Source: Vigna angularis
Taxonomy: Eukaryota > Streptophyta > Magnoliopsida > Fabales > Fabaceae
Direction: 5' to 3'
DNA: 64,000 bases
NCBI RefSeq assembly: GCF_016808095.1
Contig: NC_068971.1
Coordinates: forward strand, 44,824,131 to 44,888,130
The notes under the pieces were generated by a model, which had not been told where the DNA came from, ran no database searches, and saw nothing but the letters and a program-made list of their open reading frames with translations. The translations under genes were made by a program, and so were the position numbers. Shown piece by piece: positions 13,764 to 25,600 of the stretch; position 1 is the first letter of the stretch, and every line of letters begins with the position of its first letter.

Positions 13764-13764
13764 A

Positions 13765-13820
<56 letters not shown>
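13764..13820. repeat. (AT)n microsatellite
   Basis: An uninterrupted TA dinucleotide run of roughly 28 units. Confidence 0.95.
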
Positions 13821-13826
<6 letters not shown>

Positions 13827-14765
13827 TATACTAGTTGCTTTAAATTATACACAAGTGGGAAAAAAGTATGTAAATATAATGCATAATATATATATTTTTG
13901 TTAGCTAGCAAATACATAATACATTATAAACTTAATGAGAAAAAAGCTAAAAGGAAAAATATTTAAACTAAAATAAATCATTGAAGATGTTATTAATTGT
14001 GATGACAGAAGAAAAAGTATTTATAAACTAAAGTTGAGAAAAAATATGTTTGAGAGTTATGGAATTTTTGGGGTTATAGAAAAGTGATATTTGTTTTGTT
14101 TTAGATCTCTGAATAGACTAATAATAAGCATAAGCACTTATGTAGAATCTAGTGTCTGGTTTGAAACAAGAGTTTAAGTGGACGTGGACCAGCCCATTTT
14201 GCACAAAACCTGTGGGTTATGTTTTTCAAAGCACAAACAAAACTATGGGCAGTTTTCTCTTACTGCTGTAGCATAACCAGCTGCTTCACCCTTTGTATTT
14301 TATCTCTATTATCTTATTACCATATGCTACATGTTATAATCTATATATCCATCATTCTCTTTCTTCCTTCTACCCACCCATGCTTCTGCAAAATCATTTT
14401 TCCTACAATACCATCTCAGCCCTTTTTTCCTTTTCCTCTTCACCATTGACTTCTGCATAGTCTTTCAAAATGCTGAGGAAAAATAACATGCACCAAAAAT
14501 AACATGCACCAGGTCTTCGTGGAAGCACATCTCATCTCATTTTCCACAAGCCAAGCGAGTTATTGGTAAGGTGTGTTATGATGTTGATTACACTACGTCC
14601 ATCTAACTATTTTTCAAAACCTGAGTCCTTTAGTCAAATTTCTTTTCACTCCTTTTGAATTTTGAATTGTTTTAACTCCAATTTCATTGTAAATTTCCAC
14701 AAATATTGAGTGGGATTGGTGATTTTCGTAGATATTGGTGAAGTGGTGTATATATTGAGGAGTTG
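13821..14765 (+). promoter_or_regulatory. upstream region of the trihelix gene
   Basis: This is the 5' flank of the plus-strand gene starting at 14766. It holds C/T-rich stretches typical of a plant 5' UTR and a small direct repeat AAAATAACATGCACCA twice at about 14480-14511. A 76-codon frame at 14219-14449 has no recognisable features. No single TATA box can be chosen. Confidence 0.4.
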
Positions 14766-16112
14766 ATGGAACCCAATGCATTAGGGGGTGGAATATTTCC
14801 TAACATAAGTAGCGGTTTGTTAGGAGTAGAAAACCTTCAAAACCAGCAAAACCCTCCACACTCTTTGCACCACCCCCAAATGGTTTCCTATACTTCTCAC
14901 CATGACACTGACACACATCAGCAACACCCACCACAATCAATCAAACATGGCTACAACTATTCCATGGGAAAAACCAACAAGTTGCAAATCACACTCAGTG
15001 ATGAAGATGAGCCTGTGTTCACAGCAGAAGACTCCGGTGATCCCAAGAGAAAAATGTCTCCATGGCATAGAATGAAGTGGACTGACACCATGGTAAGGCT
15101 CTTAATAATGGCTGTTTATTACGTTGGAGACGAGACTGGTTCAGAAGGCGTTGATCCCACTAAGAAGAAAGCCACGGGGTTGTTGCAGAAGAAAGGAAAA
15201 TGGAAATCGGTGTCAAGGGGCATGATGGAAAAGGGGTACTATGTATCTCCCCAACAATGCGAAGACAAATTCAATGACTTGAACAAGAGGTACAAGAGGG
15301 TCAACGACATTCTGGGCAAGGGCACAGCTTGTCGGGTGGTGGAGAACCAAACATTGTTGGACACCATGGATCTGTCCCCAAAAATGAAGGAGGAAGTTCG
15401 AAAACTGCTCAACTCCAAGCACTTGTTCTTCAGGGAAATGTGTACCTATCACAATAGTTGTGGCCACAACAACAACTGTGGCACTTCGAACGTGCAACAA
15501 TCAAGTGAGGCTCAACCACAACATCAACATCAACATCAACAGCAGCGGTGTTTGCATTCATCGGAGAACGGGGTGGGGGGTCTGAGAATGTTGAAAGAGG
15601 ATGAGGAGGAGGATAATGAGGAAGAGGATTCGGAGGATTTTTCTGATGAGGAGGAAGAGGAATCGGGAGAAGGAGCATCAAGGGGTATGGAGGATGATGA
15701 GAATGATGTGATGAGGAAGAGAGCGAGGAAAGGAGGGTTTGGTGGGTTGTCATCATCATCATCGATATCATCTCAGGCGATGATGCAGCAATTGAATGGC
15801 GAAGTGAGCGGTGTGTTGCAAGATGTGGGGAAGAGTGCATGGGAGAAAAAACATTGGATGAAGAAGAGGGTGGTGCAGTTGGAGGAGCAGCAGGTGAGTT
15901 ATCAAATGCAGGCGTTTGAATTGGAAAAGCAACGGATGAAGTGGGCCAGGTTTAGCAGCAAGAAGGAGAGGGAAATGGAGAGAGATAAGCTTCAGAATCA
16001 ACGGAGGAGGCTGGAAATAGAGAGAATGGTCTTGCTAATTCGCCAGAAGGAGCTTGAATTGGTTAATGTTCATCAACAGCAGCAGCATCAACAGCAGCAT
16101 TCTTCTACCTAG
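14766..16112 (+). CDS. trihelix transcription factor (HRA1-like group)
   Basis: A single exon encodes 448 aa from ATG at 14766; the codon before it is TTG and is not needed. A SANT/Myb-like trihelix DNA-binding domain lies at about residues 103-200, with WTDTMVRLLIMAVYYVGDE, a second helix region GKWKSVSRGMMEKGYYVSPQ, and QCEDKFNDLNKRYKRVNDI. Then come QHQHQ-rich and long Glu/Asp-rich tracts, a KRARK basic patch (possible nuclear signal), and a charged C-terminal coiled coil (about 355-430) ending in Gln/His repeats. Trihelix factors bind GT-type elements in the nucleus. The layout resembles Arabidopsis At3g10040 (HRA1), a hypoxia-related repressor, but the exact orthology is not proved. Confidence 0.92.
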   Translation: MEPNALGGGIFPNISSGLLGVENLQNQQNPPHSLHHPQMVSYTSHHDTDTHQQHPPQSIKHGYNYSMGKTNKLQITLSDEDEPVFTAEDSGDPKRKMSPWHRMKWTDTMVRLLIMAVYYVGDETGSEGVDPTKKKATGLLQKKGKWKSVSRGMMEKGYYVSPQQCEDKFNDLNKRYKRVNDILGKGTACRVVENQTLLDTMDLSPKMKEEVRKLLNSKHLFFREMCTYHNSCGHNNNCGTSNVQQSSEAQPQHQHQHQQQRCLHSSENGVGGLRMLKEDEEEDNEEEDSEDFSDEEEEESGEGASRGMEDDENDVMRKRARKGGFGGLSSSSSISSQAMMQQLNGEVSGVLQDVGKSAWEKKHWMKKRVVQLEEQQVSYQMQAFELEKQRMKWARFSSKKEREMERDKLQNQRRRLEIERMVLLIRQKELELVNVHQQQQHQQQHSST

Positions 16113-16284
16113 AATTGAAGAAATTACTGTGTAAATTTTATGTATGGTAGTTGAAATTAGTATAAGAGCATATGTAGACTTGGAGATTCTTCATTTTCTG
16201 TGGTAATCATTCCAAGTAATTTCGAAACATGTAGTATGCTTGCTTGTTTGTAGACAATTTTTTCGTTCTTGCTTTTCTGTTTTG

Positions 16285-16290
16285 AATAAA
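16285..16290 (+). terminator. candidate poly(A) signal of the trihelix gene
   Basis: AATAAA about 170 bp past the stop codon, in a T-rich 3' flank. Confidence 0.5.
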
Positions 16291-16455
16291 GTTTCCACTC
16301 ATATATGAGTTTTGAGGGAGAAAATTAAACTTCTGTAAACTGAAGTTGTTCATTGTAAAAAAAAAAAGGAATGGGAAGAGAAGGAGAAAGCAAAGTGTTA
16401 TTGAGCATTTTGCCAGTTATGGCTCAACATGTGCTTGAAAAATAGTTTTAGAAAT

Positions 16456-16462
16456 AAAAAAA
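16456..16462 (-). terminator. Pol III terminator of tRNA-Arg
   Basis: A run of seven T on the minus strand starts about 8 bases beyond the 3' end of the tRNA gene. Confidence 0.75.
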
Positions 16463-16470
16463 TAATAACA

Positions 16471-16543
16471 CACGCCCGGTGGGACTCGAACCCACAATCG
16501 CTTGATTAGAAGTCAAGCGCCTTATCCATTAGGCCACGAGCGC
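16471..16543 (-). tRNA. tRNA-Arg (anticodon UCU)
   Basis: The minus strand reads GCGCTCGTGGCCTAATGG... and folds into a 73-nt cloverleaf without an intron. The anticodon loop is CTTCTAA between TTGA/TCAA arms, so the anticodon is UCU and reads AGA/AGG. The A box (TGGCCTAATGG) and B box (GGTTCGAGTCC) are intact. The acceptor stem pairs throughout, with G1-U72 and U5-G68 wobbles. No CCA is encoded, as expected in eukaryotes. Confidence 0.96.
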
Positions 16544-16614
16544 TTGTTGTTATAAAGATTCAATTCTTTTGTTTTAATAAAATAAATTTAAAAACTAATT
16601 TTCACTAATGTTAT

Positions 16615-16929
16615 TAACAGGGAAAATAGGAGATGGTTGGTTTATGAGAGAAGAAAAAGGAAACTAAGGGAAAGTAATTGTAACTACTTAACTGCTTAGG
16701 ACAGTTATGAGTGGGCAGGAGAGGTTGTATAAATAGAAGAATATTATATAGACATAGGGAAGAATTGTTTAGTTGTTTGACGGGTTCATACCTGTGAAAG
16801 AGGGTTATGCCTCTGTATTCTTTCTGTACAGATGCGATATTGTGAATAATATACAGATTTCCAATCTTTTTTGTGTTTCTTGGAAAGAAATAGAGTACTG
16901 GAATTAGTTCCCAATCTAGGAACCTAACA
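16615..16929 (+). repeat. 5' LTR of the Ty3/gypsy element
   Basis: A 315-bp repeat that matches 21495-21811 along its length. It carries a TATA-like GTATAAATAG and ends CCTAACA. The expected TG start reads TA here, a transition. Confidence 0.88.
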
Positions 16930-17280
16930 TTTGGTCCGACCTGTCGGATCATCCTATCGGGGAGGAGACACGAGCAATTGATGGAGGGAAGAGTGGTGGC
17001 AGTCGAAGGGCACTTGGAGGCGGTCGAGTGCAATCGCCGAGACGAAAGCGGACACGGGGGTTCTGCGTCGGGAGACGGGGACGATACGACAGGACATTCA
17101 AGCAATCTTGAAAGCGCTTGGAGAATGTAACCACAATCACAAAGACCAGCATCAGGATGAGAGTCAATCATCGGTGAACGATAATAGGGGTGGACCCAAC
17201 GACGGAGGGGGAAGAAGCGGAGAAGGTAACTAAGAGGGATGGTCAATTGGAGGAAGCGGGTCGAGTTACCTGTATTTGAA

Positions 17281-18449
17281 GGGGGTGAGCCCTAGGTATG
17301 GATAGGCCGGGTTGAGAAGTTTTTCGAGGTCCAGAAGTTGGCTAAGGAGGAGAAGCTAGAATTGGCGTTCATTAGCATGGAAGGTTACGCTGGAAGCTGG
17401 TTCCGATTTTGGCGAGAGAAGATCAAGAACCTTTCTTGGGACGGGTTGAAGAGGGCTCTGGGAATATGGTTCGGAGGAGGAACATGGGGGACGGTGTACA
17501 AAAGGCTGTCGACCATCAGACAGGCGGGACTGTGGAGGAGTATATACGCGATTTCGAAGTTGTGGTTGGGCAAACGACACAAATACCCGATGAGCAGATT
17601 ATGGGTTACTTCTTGTCTGGCTTATGGGAAGAGGTAAGCGATCATGTCAAGCCTCATGGCCCAACGGATTTGATGACCGTCATGCGGGTAGCGAAAGATG
17701 TGGAGAAGTTGTGTACCACTTCCAAGGCAGGAGGAGGATGGGTGTCCAAGAATCAAAGTTCTTGGGGGAAAACGACGGCTTCGATAATGCGAATAGACCC
17801 ATATCGCGACCCGACGATGCGAGGAGTACCGGCTGAAAATGTGAGGTCTGTTAAGAAAGACACGACCCATGGGCGAAATAGCAGGATGGCTAACAGCGAC
17901 GGAGGTGATCAGAATGTTCGCAATCTTCCATACTCGGAGTATCTTAAACGGAGGGAGGAGGGACGATGTTTCAGGTGCGGCGAACCCTTCAGCCCCGGCC
18001 AACGCTGCCCAGAAAGGGGTCTGAAAATGCTAATTCTAGTGGAAGAGGAGGAAGAAGCTGAAGGCGATGAGAGTCCTGAGTTAAACCTCGCTGCGAAGGA
18101 GTTATCTGCGCTGTTCGCCAGCGGATTGACGACACCCAAAACGATGAAATTACGAGGACGCATTGGGCAACGGGAGGTGCTGATGTTGATTGATAGTGGC
18201 ACGAGCCACAATTTTATTGATCGACGGTTGGTGGAGGAACTGAAGATGGCGGTGGCAGAGACCCAACCATACATGGTGAGCCTGGGTGACGGCCAGAGGA
18301 AGAGAATTAGTGGGTTCTGTGAACAGGTAGAGTTGGAGCTAGGGGAAGCTAAGCTTGTTGAACGTTTTTACCTTTTCGAACTTGGAGGAGTCGAGGTGAT
18401 CCTAGGGCTGGAGTGGTTGGAGAAACTGGGAGAAGTTCTAGTGGACTAG
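17281..18449 (+). pseudogene. gag and protease fragment of the Ty3/gypsy element
   Basis: Gag-like sequence starts in one frame (around 17281-17520, motif GYAGSWFRFW) and continues in another (EEYIRDFEVVVG), so there is a frameshift near 17500. A CCHC-type zinc knuckle (CFRCGEPFSPGQRC) lies at about 17968-18010 with spacing that lacks the usual His. The retropepsin motif LIDSGTSHNFI is at about 18187-18220. The frame stops at TAG 18447-18449, where related elements continue. Confidence 0.85.
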
Positions 18450-18674
18450 GGAAAACTGAGAATGGTGTATCGAGAAGGAGGGAAGGAGGTGACGGTGAAG
18501 GGTGACCCCACGCTGGAACGTAGTGGTGGGCCCCAAAGCTTTATTGAAAATTGACAGGGTTGAGTCTTGGTACATGGTTTGGGAGTTGGGCTCAATGGAG
18601 GCCCAAAATAATAAAATAAGGGGTACGGGCCTCACCGAGAAGCAGAAAAGAGAGATGAAGATCCTTCTGAAAAA

Positions 18675-19517
18675 ATGGTGTTCACAGAATTCACGAAGCT
18701 GCCACCTAGGAGAGGGATAGAACACAACATACAACTTAAAGAGGGGGTGGATCCGGTTAACGTCTGGCCCTATAGATACCCGCATGCCATGAAAGGTGAG
18801 ATAGAGCACCAGGTCGTCGAAATGCTCCGCACATGGGTGATCCGACCAAGCCACAGTCCATACTCAAGTCCGGTGATTCTGGTGAAGAAGAAAGACGACA
18901 GTTGGCGTTTTTGCATAGATTACTGGGCACTCAACCGAGCGACGGTGACGGACAAGTTTTCGATACCAGTGATCGAGGAGTTGTTGGACGAGCTGGAAGG
19001 GGCGCCCTATTTTTCGAAAATTGATCTAAAAGTCAGGTATCACCAAATCCGTATGAGCGAAAAGGATGTTGGAAAAACGACGTTTCGAACACATCAGGGG
19101 CACTACGAGTTCGTAGTGATGCCATTCGGGCTTACCAACGCGCCGGCGACCTTCCAAGGTGCGATGAACGCTCTGTTCCAGCGCTATCTGCGCAAGTACG
19201 TTCTCATATTTTTTGACGACATTCTGGTATACAACCGCACCTGGGAGGAGCATATTGAGCATGTCGAACACGTACTCTCGACTCTGCAGCGAGATCAGTG
19301 GGTTGCGAATAGGAGGAAATGTGAGTTTGGACAGACCCAAGTTAAGTACTTGGGGCATGTTATTTCGAGCAAGGGTGTGGAGATGGACGACGAGAAGATC
19401 AAGGCAGTAGTGGAATGGGAGAGGCCGAAAACTGTGAAGAGCTTGAGGGGATTTTTGGGGCTAACGGGGTATTACCGGAGGTTCGTCCGCGATTACGGCA
19501 AGATCGCTAGACCATGA
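18675..19517 (+). pseudogene. reverse transcriptase fragment
   Basis: This is the RT domain of a Ty3/gypsy polyprotein. Visible motifs are SPYSSPVILVKKKD, a CIDYWALN block (usually with R instead of W), MPFGLTNAPATFQ, the catalytic FFDDILVY, and the thumb region YLGHVISSKG and FLGLTGYYRRFV. The frame ends at TGA 19515-19517 by a frameshift; RNase H continues in the overlapping frame from 19514. Confidence 0.9.
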
Positions 19518-20572
19518 CAGAATTGCTGAAGAAAGGTGGATTCTCTTGGAATGAGAAGGCGGAGGAGGCGTGGATAATACTGAAGAGAGAGATGACGACA
19601 ACACTAGTATTATCATTGCCTGATTTCACACAACCTTTCCACATAAAGTGTGATGCGTCGGGAAGTGGCGTGGGAGCCGTACTAATGCAGGGAAGAAAAT
19701 CGATAGCCTATTTTAGCAAGGCTCTGTCTAAGGGAAAGTTAAGCAAGTCCATCTACGAAAAGGAAATGATGACCTTGCTGTTGGTCATTCAACATTGGAG
19801 GTCGTATCTTGTGGGGCAGCGATTTGTGGTTCATACAGATCAGAAGAGCCTCCATCATTTGTTGGAATAGCGTATCACCACACAGAACCAACAGGATTGG
19901 ATCGCAAAGTTACTGGGATACGACTTTGAAATCGTTTATAAGGCAGGAGCTACAAATAAAGCTGTGGATGCTCTGTCAAGGCAGTTTGAAGGGGAAGATG
20001 AAGGGGACAAAGAGTTAAGGGTGGTAGCGAGACCTTTTTGGCAAGATTTCGGAGAGATAACACAGGAAGTAGAGGAGGATGAGTTTCTGCAGAAGATAAT
20101 GGACGAAATTAGGAGAGATCCTAACACCCATCCCGCTTACACAATAGAACATGAGAGGCTCCACCACAAGGGTAGATTGGTGTTGTCGGCACAGTCAAAG
20201 TGGATCCCAAGGTTGATAGCCGAATTCCATATAACACAAATGGGGGGCCACTCTGGGGTGTATAGGACTTACAGGCGTTTAGCACAATCATTATATTAGG
20301 CTGGAATGAAAAAGGATGTAACGAAGTTTGTGGCTAAATGTCTTGTGTGCCAACAACACAAGTACATAACATCTTCACCTCAAGGATTACTACAGCCCTT
20401 GCCGGTGCCGAACGCAGTGTGGGAGGAGCTGAGTATGGATTTCATAGTTCGCTTGCCAAAGTCCCAAGGGTTTGACTCACTCTTGGTGGTGGTTGATCGC
20501 TTAAGCAAATACGCACACTTCTTACCGCTCAAGCACCCATATTCGGCGAAAACAGTGCTGAGGTTTTTATAA
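19514..20572 (+). pseudogene. RNase H and N-terminal integrase fragment
   Basis: A single frame runs through RNase H (IKCDASGSGVGAVL, YEKEMMTLLL, HTDQKSLHHLLE), the linker VDALSRQ, and the zinc-binding HHCC integrase start (GGHSGVYRTYRRL, CLVCQQHK), then into the integrase core (SMDFIVRLPKS). It is broken by in-frame TAG at 19868-19870 and 20297-20299. Near 20570 the frame shifts again. Confidence 0.88.
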
Positions 20573-21492
20573 GAGAAATTGTGAGGTTGCATGGGATCCC
20601 GCAATCTATAGTGCACGACCAGGACCCGTTGTTCCTAAGTATATTTTGAAAGGAACTGTTTAAGAGTCAGGGTACGCAGTTAAAGATGAGCACCACGTAC
20701 CACCCTGAAACGGACGGCCGGACGAAGGTTCTAAATCGAGTTTTGGAGGGTTATCTTAGGTGTTTTTGTTCGGAGCAGCCCAAGGAATGGATGACCGCGT
20801 TGTCATGGGATGAATATTGGTACAACACAAGTTACCAAGGAGCCATAAGGTGCATCCCTTTTGAGGCCGTGTATGGGAGAGCGCCTCCTTCTTTGCATAG
20901 GTTCATTCCTGGTGAATCATTGGTGGAGGCAGTGAGTCAGGAGCTCCAAACCAGGGATGAAGCCCTGAAACAGTTGAAATTTCATCTAGAAAGGGCGCAG
21001 GATCTCATGGTTAGGCAAGCTAATAAACGAAGGAAGGCTTCGAACGTGGAAGTAGGGGACTGGGTGTATTTGAAGATACAGCCTCATAGACAAACATCCA
21101 TGCCAACCAAGCTCCATCCAAAGCTCGCAGCTAGATACTTTGGGCCGTTTCAGGTGGTTCAGAAGGTAGGGGTGAACGCCTATAAGTTGCAGCTACCGGA
21201 GACAGCCCAAATTCATCCTGTCTTCCATGTTTCACAGGTGAAGAAGGCAATAGGAGAACATAGGGTGGAGAAGGATTTACCACAAGACCTGCAGGCCTAC
21301 GGACCTTCATTCTGGCCCGTAAACATCTTGGGAAGGAGGCAGCTGCAGGAAGGAGGGGAGAGTGTGCCACAACTGCTAATTGAGTGGCAAGAAGGAGGGC
21401 CGGAAGGGGCCACCTAGGAAAATGAAATAACCCTAAGGGAACAATACCCCGAATTCAACCTTGGGGACAAGGTTGGTGTTCAAGGGGTGGAT
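20573..21492 (+). pseudogene. C-terminal integrase and chromodomain fragment
   Basis: The integrase core continues (REIVRLHGIP, STTYHPETDG), followed by the GPY/F module (YFGPFQVVQKVG) and a chromodomain-like tail (ILGRRQLQEGG, QLLIEWQEGGPEGAT). Stops are TGA at 20647-20649 and TAG at 21415-21417. The second falls inside the chromodomain, and the frame is open again after it into the LTR. Chromodomains in this clade are thought to steer insertion by binding histone marks. Confidence 0.87.
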
Positions 21493-21494
21493 AT

Positions 21495-21811
21495 TGATAG
21501 GGAAAATAGGAGATGGTTGGTTTATGAGAGAAGAAAGAGGAGAACTAAGGGGAACTAATTGTAACCGCTTAACTGCTTACTACAGTTAAGAGTGGGCGGG
21601 AGAGGTTATATAAATAGAGGACATTTATATAGACATAGGAAGGAATTGTTTAATTGTTTGACGGGTTCATACCTGTGAAAGAGAGTTATGCCTCTATATT
21701 ATTTCTGTATACATGTGATATTGTGAATAATATACAGATTTCCCATCTTTTTAGTGTTTCTTGAAGAGGAATAGAGTACTGGAATTAGGTTCCCAATCTA
21801 CGAACCTAACA
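21495..21811 (+). repeat. 3' LTR of the Ty3/gypsy element
   Basis: A 317-bp repeat running TGATAGGG...CCTAACA, preceded by the polypurine tract. It carries GGTTATATAAATAG as a TATA-like site. Confidence 0.9.
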
Positions 21812-22647
21812 GTTCTAATATCAACAATTTAACGATTCAGATATTCCTCGGGCCAATGTTTTTTAAATTGAAGGATTAAACGTTTAAAGATAGTAATTCA
21901 TACCTTAAAACATATTGTCCCTCGTCAAAAGCGATGATTTTGCACATTTGAGAATATTGCACAATGTATTAAATTATTAAGATGAAAACCAACGTAAATT
22001 CAAGGTAAATGAAAATTTAAATTAATACCAAATGTCTTCTAAGATTAAAAAGTACATAACAAAGGTAAGTCTGGAATAATTACGAGATTAAATTATTTCG
22101 ATAATTAATTATGAATAGATTTTGTTTGTTTGGATAAGTTTATTGAACACTATTTTAAGATGATCAATTTCGTTTGATGCAATAAATTAACTTTACTATA
22201 AGAAAATGAGCAGGTATAATGTTGAAAAAAGAATTAGTTATAAATTACATATTTGTGGTTTTCCTTCTGTTTTTTTAAAACAAAATAGTTGAATGACGAT
22301 TTTAAAAACAAAAGAGTTTAAGAACATACTTCGGGGGTAAAATAGTTCATGATTAGACTCATTCATACAGCTGACAACAGTAAGACGACTACTCTTCCTT
22401 TCAAATTGTCCTTGAGTAAAACTTTGATAAAAAATATTTGGCATCAGGGCATATTTCCTCTTATTTTTAACTATGACAGACTATCATATAACTATTCTAA
22501 CATTCAGCTTCAATCACAAAAATATAAACTAGTCAGCAAACCCGGTGGAGACAACTCAAAAAGTGGAAGCTGAATGATCTGCCACTGCCAAAATCTTAGT
22601 AGACCAAAAAACAAAACGCTTGTACTGTAGTTAGATCAATGCAACAC
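21812..22647. other. intergenic, downstream of pyruvate kinase
   Basis: AT-rich. The upper end probably holds the 3' UTR of the minus-strand pyruvate kinase. No other feature is recognised. Confidence 0.5.
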
Positions 22648-25600
22648 TTAATCTTCAAGCTCGATAATCTTAACCACAGATGAATCACCAACTTTCTGGC
22701 AAACAACTACACGATCGTGCGACTTTATAACCCCAGCAGTTTTTCCATGATCAAGGGCAACCTTTAGAATAGATTCGTTTGAGGCACTAGTTGATTCGGC
22801 CTGCAGGCAGAGTATTAGATCAAGTCTGGTAAGTCTCCGATCCTTAAGTGATGGGGTCATAGTAATTCAGCATGTATATTAGTCATGTAGCTTACGTTTC
22901 ACACCGTAGCCATGAAGTTGACTACTACATAAAAATATAAAACTCATTTCTAGATCTACCTAATGGAAATACCAGGACTCAAGGAGCTCGGGAGTCACGA
23001 TGAATTGAATTGAAGGTAAACAGAAATACCCAACCCCGATACTACAGATACTTTTTAAGCTTGATCAAAATTCAGCAGTCATTTCCATTTCCTTCCCCCA
23101 AAAGAACAATGCATAATAATAATAATAATGCAAATAGAGTCGTGAAACAATTGACTTACAGGATGTCGAGGATCGGCAAGTATGGGAAAGAGACATCTTA
23201 CAATAAGTGATTGCCTAGCCTGGCCAACAAATTGAATTATAAGTTAGTAAACAAGATTTTGAATATGACACTATAAATCCTGGTAAATATAAGCTTCCAA
23301 TCATTCTACGGAACAAATGTGTCCAGACCCAGGTCAATACAGCATCATCTTCAAAAGTAAGTCAATACGTACTGTTCATGGCTGTATTTCCACTACAAAG
23401 GATGCAGTACAATTAATTACAGCTGAGAAAATTGGAGCAACATTAGATGGTTTATAAATGATGTGTAAAAAATGTCTAAGACATAAAAAATCGAGAATAT
23501 TTACATTAAAACAAGATTGCAAAAAATAATAAATATATATAGTAGGGAGAAGTAAATTAATTACATTAACTGTAAATAGGCTTTCCCACAAATGAGTTGG
23601 CAGTTGGTCCTGGAAACGGCCAGGAATAAAATGTTCTTAGCAAAGCAAAGCATAAGAGAAATGATTTATTTAATGGCTACAATTTAATTAGAAGTAGTCA
23701 TATATGCATCTAGGGGGTCAACTAATTCCCCGTGATCTCTTGATTCGAGAGCCAATCCCCGCTACTCAATAATTTCTTACAGAAAACTATTGGATCAACA
23801 CATTAATTATAAAATAACTAATTTTATGCAGTGCTTGCACATATGAATTCAGAAAAGTTAAACAAAAATCATTTTTCGATCTAATTCATGGTTTTTGTTT
23901 GCTTGAAAATGAAAAACATTAAATTTTAATACATTTCAATAGAGCAAAAAATGAATTTGGATTATATGAACAAGATATTTAACAAAACCCGTTATTCATT
24001 AATCATTAGTGTGATGCCGAGTTTTACTAAAAAAAGAATGTCCTAACTCAATTACATTAGCAAATCACATCCTTAAAAATAGGCAATGTAGTTTAGCAAA
24101 GCTATACCGAAAATCATATCAATAATATAATCCAGACTGTGTGTAAACCGGACAAGAGGATGTCTACCCGATCCATGTACACCAAACAAGAATAAGATGC
24201 AAACACAAAATATCTAACCTCAAAAGCTCCGCTAAAGCTCCATTTCAGCTGATTTGTCTTTAGTCGGGGGATCACAACAGAGAGAACTGGCATGGTTGGC
24301 CTATATTTTGCTATCAATCTAAAAAGTGCATAAACCCTATTAGAAAAGTCTCAAAGACACAAGTAGAAATGCAGGGCAGAAAAATTGATTTTGATATTAT
24401 TTCATTCATAACATTAATTTTCCAAGGATTGAATCCAATTTAGAAGTTGGGTAGTTTATCTCTCCAGGATATTATATCAACATTCACAACAAATTATTCA
24501 TCAAGACAGTACCTTGCGGCCCTTCCAGATGAAGTGAAGCAAATAATAACAGAAGCTTTCACCTTAATAGCTGCCCGTACCTAAAAAGTATGATTTGCAT
24601 ATAGGTTTCAAAGATGAAATAAAACCAACCATTAAGACAAGAAAACAAGATCCGTAGACAAACTATACGTTTTCAACGTAGAGAGGCAATCACTAGCAAG
24701 AAGAAACTAAAAACTGGCCCACAGCACAAGGCTACCTCTATTGAGGGGTCAGGGATGGTCAGATGCATGCAGCCTTACTCCGCGAGCAGAAGCTGATATT
24801 GCAACAAAAATCCATGACCACCATGTCATGGGACAGTAATCTTATTGTTGTACGATGTCTCCCTATTCCATGCACTGGGAACCACATAAAATAAATAAGA
24901 GGAAAGATTGAGATGAAATTACCGCAGAGGAGGCAATAGATTCCAAGTGGGACATGGGTTCTCCAACATATTTGAGAGTTTTCTTAAAATAAAGGTCTTG
25001 ATTAAAAACTTTCTCAGCCTGAAATAGAAGGTGGAGATCTCAGTGTCAGCATTTTGAGTGACATTTCAAACACGAGATCATTTGATGAGTCAAATCAACT
25101 CTCCCAACAAAGGATTCACATTCACATAACTAATGCCACGCAGATGTTCTTTAAAATATTCTTTTAAAACCACCATAAGACAGAAAGAAAAAATGCTAGG
25201 AGAAATTGGAATTCGGAAAAATAAAATTCGTGACAACAACATACTTTCCATCATTTGGTAGAAAACTTTATCTAAATGAAGTCAATAGTACAGAAAATTA
25301 CAGAGATCTTGATATTAAGGTAAAGAAAAGTGGTGAGAATAACGTAGTTGTCAGATTTTCATACTCTTGTAGAAAACTTTATTAAAAATAAATCATACAG
25401 TTCACATTAGTAAATGAAATGAAAAAAATTAAAATACTACATGCAGCCAATGGTCTTATCAAACTACTTTCAAAGATTTCAAAGTTTCACTCAGCTAGTT
25501 TTTCATGACAAATGGATGAACATGGAAAGATAAAAAGAAATTAGATATCTGGCTAATCTCAGGTCAAGCACACTATGGTATCTTCATCTGGTTACATGCC

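Larger units (their letters stand above)
16615..21811 (+). mobile_element. decayed Ty3/gypsy chromovirus (Reina-like), 5.2 kb
   Basis: LTRs at 16615-16929 and 21495-21811 bracket gag, protease, reverse transcriptase, RNase H, integrase and a C-terminal chromodomain in Ty3/gypsy order. A polypurine tract (AAGGGGTGGATAT) precedes the 3' LTR, and TTTGGTCCGACC follows the 5' LTR as the likely primer site. Flanking 5-mers GTTAT and GTTCT match at four of five bases, fitting a mutated target duplication. Short LTRs, compact length and the chromodomain point to the Reina/chromovirus branch. The LTRs differ by roughly 10% by eye and the reading frame has several stops and frameshifts, so this copy is old and inactive. 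Confidence 0.92.

Noticed and set aside
14219..14449. 76-codon plus frame upstream of the trihelix gene
   Set aside because: Hydrophobic low-complexity reading in a C/T-rich leader region; no homology recognised.
14763..14765. Start one codon earlier for the trihelix protein
   Set aside because: The codon is TTG; the first ATG is at 14766.
15213..16001. Minus-strand open frames across the trihelix gene
   Set aside because: Low-complexity mirror frames of a Glu/Gln-rich coding exon.
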